From positions 1-64,000 of the forward strand of contig JABVXV010000186.1 in the NCBI GenBank assembly GCA_013365325.1: DNA of 64,000 nt, written 5' to 3'. The notes under the pieces are model-generated. The model did not search any database, was not told the origin of the DNA, and saw nothing but the letters and a program-made list of their open reading frames with translations. A program made the translations under genes and the position numbers. Source of the stretch: Dipetalonema caudispina (taxonomy: Eukaryota; Nematoda; Chromadorea; Rhabditida; Onchocercidae). Shown here one piece after another: positions 61,343 to 64,000 of the stretch (position 1 is its first letter; each line of letters opens with the position of its first letter).

Positions 61343-64000
61343 GCAAATACATTCCCATACATCAATCATACTACACCCTGAATTAAAATCAATTCAAAAG
61401 GGTAAATTCCGATATCACCATGCCATCATGTCAATTTCATCATTTATAAAGTTTAATTATCACCAATAAATAGGTACAAATTAATACAAAATAACATTTA
61501 ACAAATCGAGATATGAGATTATGAAGAGAGCAGGGGAGAAAATGAAACTGGAATAAATGACAATGATAATGTTATCAGTGATAACGTTTGATCAAAATAT
61601 TTGAAATTAGCATGTAACAGTAACATGAAACGTTTCAACCGATACAATAACAAAAATATTGATGACATCTCATTAAAATGGTTAATGTGTTAATTAAAAG
61701 GGAAAGTGATACACGAAAAGAAAGAAATAGTAGGGAGAAAAAAAAAAAAAAAAAAAAAAAAAGAGTCCACGGAAAATTGTTGAATAGAAGATAAAAAGAA
61801 TAAAAGAGAAAGAAAACAAAAAGATAAAATTTTTGAAATTAAATCAAAATTAAATAATAAAATGATAATTGGGAAGTGAAGAATATGATTGTTAAAAGAA
61901 AAGATAATATTGAAATAGATGGTAGATAAATTGATGATTTTAAAAGAGTGATATATGCTTAACAGCTGTGTATATCCTTTTTTGTCCTTATACCCACCCC
62001 GTTCACCTCGTACCATCTGTTTTTTCCCCCGTCATCCCGCGTCTCCCAACTCTTTCCATTTATTCATTTCATTCTAGTGACAATTTTTTTTTTTTTTTCA
62101 TTTTTTATTTTTCCAAGGTGAAGGCGGAGATTAATTTCAATCATTCATAACATATCATCATCCAATAATTGCAATATAATTTTTATGACCTTCCCCTTAA
62201 ATGGGGTAACATTCCTTCCTTACAAAGATACCATTTGTATTGGGATGAATTGAATGACTGAGAATGGGAAAATATTATCATAAATAACTGAAATGAAATA
62301 TATTTTGGCTAGCAAAATACCAATAACATATGGATATCGTAGTATTTTAATTAAAGCCAAAACAATTGATGAAAATCCGACATCTTATTGTTATTGATAT
62401 ATCTTGCCAACAATAGAATGTTGAAAAAGGTTAACAATTATAATCAAATTATCTTGACAATATTCAATGATATATCATTGAATATTGTGTCATTTGAAAT
62501 TTTTGTTTTGTTATTTTCCAAAATATGTAAAATAGATTTGTGGTTGTCAATTAAAGTCACTAATAAAAGAGAAATTGGGGTAAATAACGGTAACGTGGAA
62601 AAGTTTGATATCATATTGTGTTTAGTGGTATGAATTTTTCAAATATTTTTATACTCATTTGAAATTTTCAGTCCTTTAAATTTTAAACATGACTGATATG
62701 GACATTTTGATATGTAACAGATAAGCAAGTTTACATAATGAAATTTAAGTTTTCAATTCCATTTATTCACTACATACAATCAGTGAAAGTGAAGGTATCA
62801 TTTTCCAGTTCATATTAGTTACGATTTAATTTTACTACAAATACTAACATAATAATATAACGTTAAATTAAATTGGCGAATAATTCGAATAGAAGGAATT
62901 AAAGATTCAAAAAATTGAAAAAATAATATCAAGTCAACTGAATGGATGATTCAAATGGAAATTAATGCGGAATTATAGGATTAAATTAAATTAACACATC
63001 GTTTAAACGAAACAGAAATTGAAAGTTGAGTTTTTGATTGGAGATCACAATCGGGATGACAAGGAGAAAATCACAGATAAGGGACTATGAGTCACCATTT
63101 TCTCCTATGGTAAACAAAGATAGTACAGAAAAAGTGCAAACCGTATATTATTTATGTGAATTTCAAAAAAAAAAAAAAAAAAAAAAAACAGAAAAAAGCC
63201 ACGTAACATAATTTGCCTACCAATCATTAAATTTAAATTACAGAGCAATAAACAAACAAACAAATTTAAATTACAATTTAATTTCAAAAACTGAGAAAAA
63301 GAAGGTTGCGTACTTCATTTCAACAAGTTTACTGATATAAACAATCAAAGAAAGTTTCCATGAATCAGACCTTTTTTGATCAATTAAGAAAACTCATTAA
63401 ACAAAGATCTAAAAATTGAAATTTTCTTTTTAGTTCAAATAAATTAATGATGATTGACATTTTCATTAATTTACAATAAAATTTTCCCTTTCTTTCTTTT
63501 TTTTTTTCCACACTCAAGAATTACCGGAACATATTGACATTCCTTTGTCAAACTAATTTACTAATCGTAACAGAATCACAAAACCAAATCTGTCTAGAGA
63601 TCATTATCGAAAGTAACAAAATCATATGATGCAATGATACGATGAACTGAAGCATAAAAGCGCCGAAAAATGGAATGATAAAATGTTAATAGAAAAATTA
63701 AAATATTAAAGGACACAAAATATGTCAACAAAAGAAAAAAAAAAAAAAAAAAAAAAAAAACAAAGAAAGGAGAATGATAATAATGGCAATTTAAATGAAA
63801 AGTATAACTGAACAACAATTCGAGAAAAGGAAGAAAAATTATGTAAATTTCCAAGTATTAAAAATTCAAAAAATTGAACAAAATTTTCAACTTATTTTTA
63901 TTTTAAATCAAAATATTTATAAATAACAGAATATATTTCTATGTACACATGGTATCATTATATGTAAATTTACGAATGTACATGTTTGTTATCAATGAAT

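Larger units (their letters stand above)
55576..64000. other. Intergenic region rich in microsatellites, no supported gene
   Basis: About 8.4 kb without a convincing exon on either strand. It holds GGA purine tracts, AAT/AAC and CA arrays, A/T homopolymers of 20-30 bases (for example 58531-58554, 58800-58823, 61738-61762, 63165-63188, 63728-63761) and clusters of ACGT-containing words. Open frames reported here are translations of these tracts. Confidence 0.55.

Noticed and set aside
61171..61469. Cys/Val- and Thr/His-repeat frames
   Set aside because: Both strands are simply the CA microsatellite read in different frames.
1..64000. tRNA, rRNA, CRISPR array, insertion sequence or transposase
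   Set aside because: I looked for tRNA T-loop strings, rRNA cores, regular direct repeats with spacers and transposase-like frames and found none that hold up.

Overview
The window is AT-rich nuclear DNA of a multicellular eukaryote, almost certainly a nematode. Genes have many short exons with GT donors and short T-rich acceptors (TTTCAG, TTGCAG, TTTTAG). Several start codons sit a few bases after a perfect 3' splice site, as expected for spliced-leader trans-splicing. The proteins are animal proteins with nematode-like features (an EXC-9/VALV-1-type CRIP, an NWD-type protein). I infer a clade III (filarial/spirurid-like) worm from the composition and from the many long A/T homopolymers; the sequence alone does not prove the species. 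No prokaryotic, viral or transposon gene was seen.

Layout. 2.27-4.53 kb (+): mitochondrial ribosomal protein S7, four exons, 234 aa. 5.48-7.36 kb (+): Vti1 Qb-SNARE, five exons, 220 aa. 12.75-15.29 kb (-): glycogen-targeting regulatory subunit of protein phosphatase 1 (RVxF plus CBM21), six exons, 359 aa. 15.3-23.7 kb: gene-poor, homopolymer-rich DNA. 23.72-34.87 kb (-): a 29-exon NACHT plus WD40 protein of the NWD type, about 1618 aa. 37.73-46.81 kb (+): an unrecognised protein of about 681 aa with two hydrophobic segments, a coiled-coil/polyQ region and a long polar C-terminal part. 47.67-48.11 kb (-): a weakly supported small three-exon candidate. 48.81-51.84 kb (-): a CPEB-family locus with an in-frame stop, a frameshift and a splice-phase conflict, so probably a pseudogene. 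53.66-55.58 kb (-): CRIP-type single-LIM protein, three exons, 86 aa. 55.6-64 kb: no supported gene, many microsatellites and purine tracts.

Exon joins were derived by hand. For mrps-7, vti-1, the PP1 subunit, the NWD protein and CRIP every exon phase closes and the reading frame is open throughout. The unrecognised gene closes in phase but uses two poor acceptors. The genes do not form an obvious pathway or operon; this is an ordinary chromosomal neighbourhood whose most notable items are the decayed CPEB copy, the NWD gene and the unrecognised membrane-associated protein.
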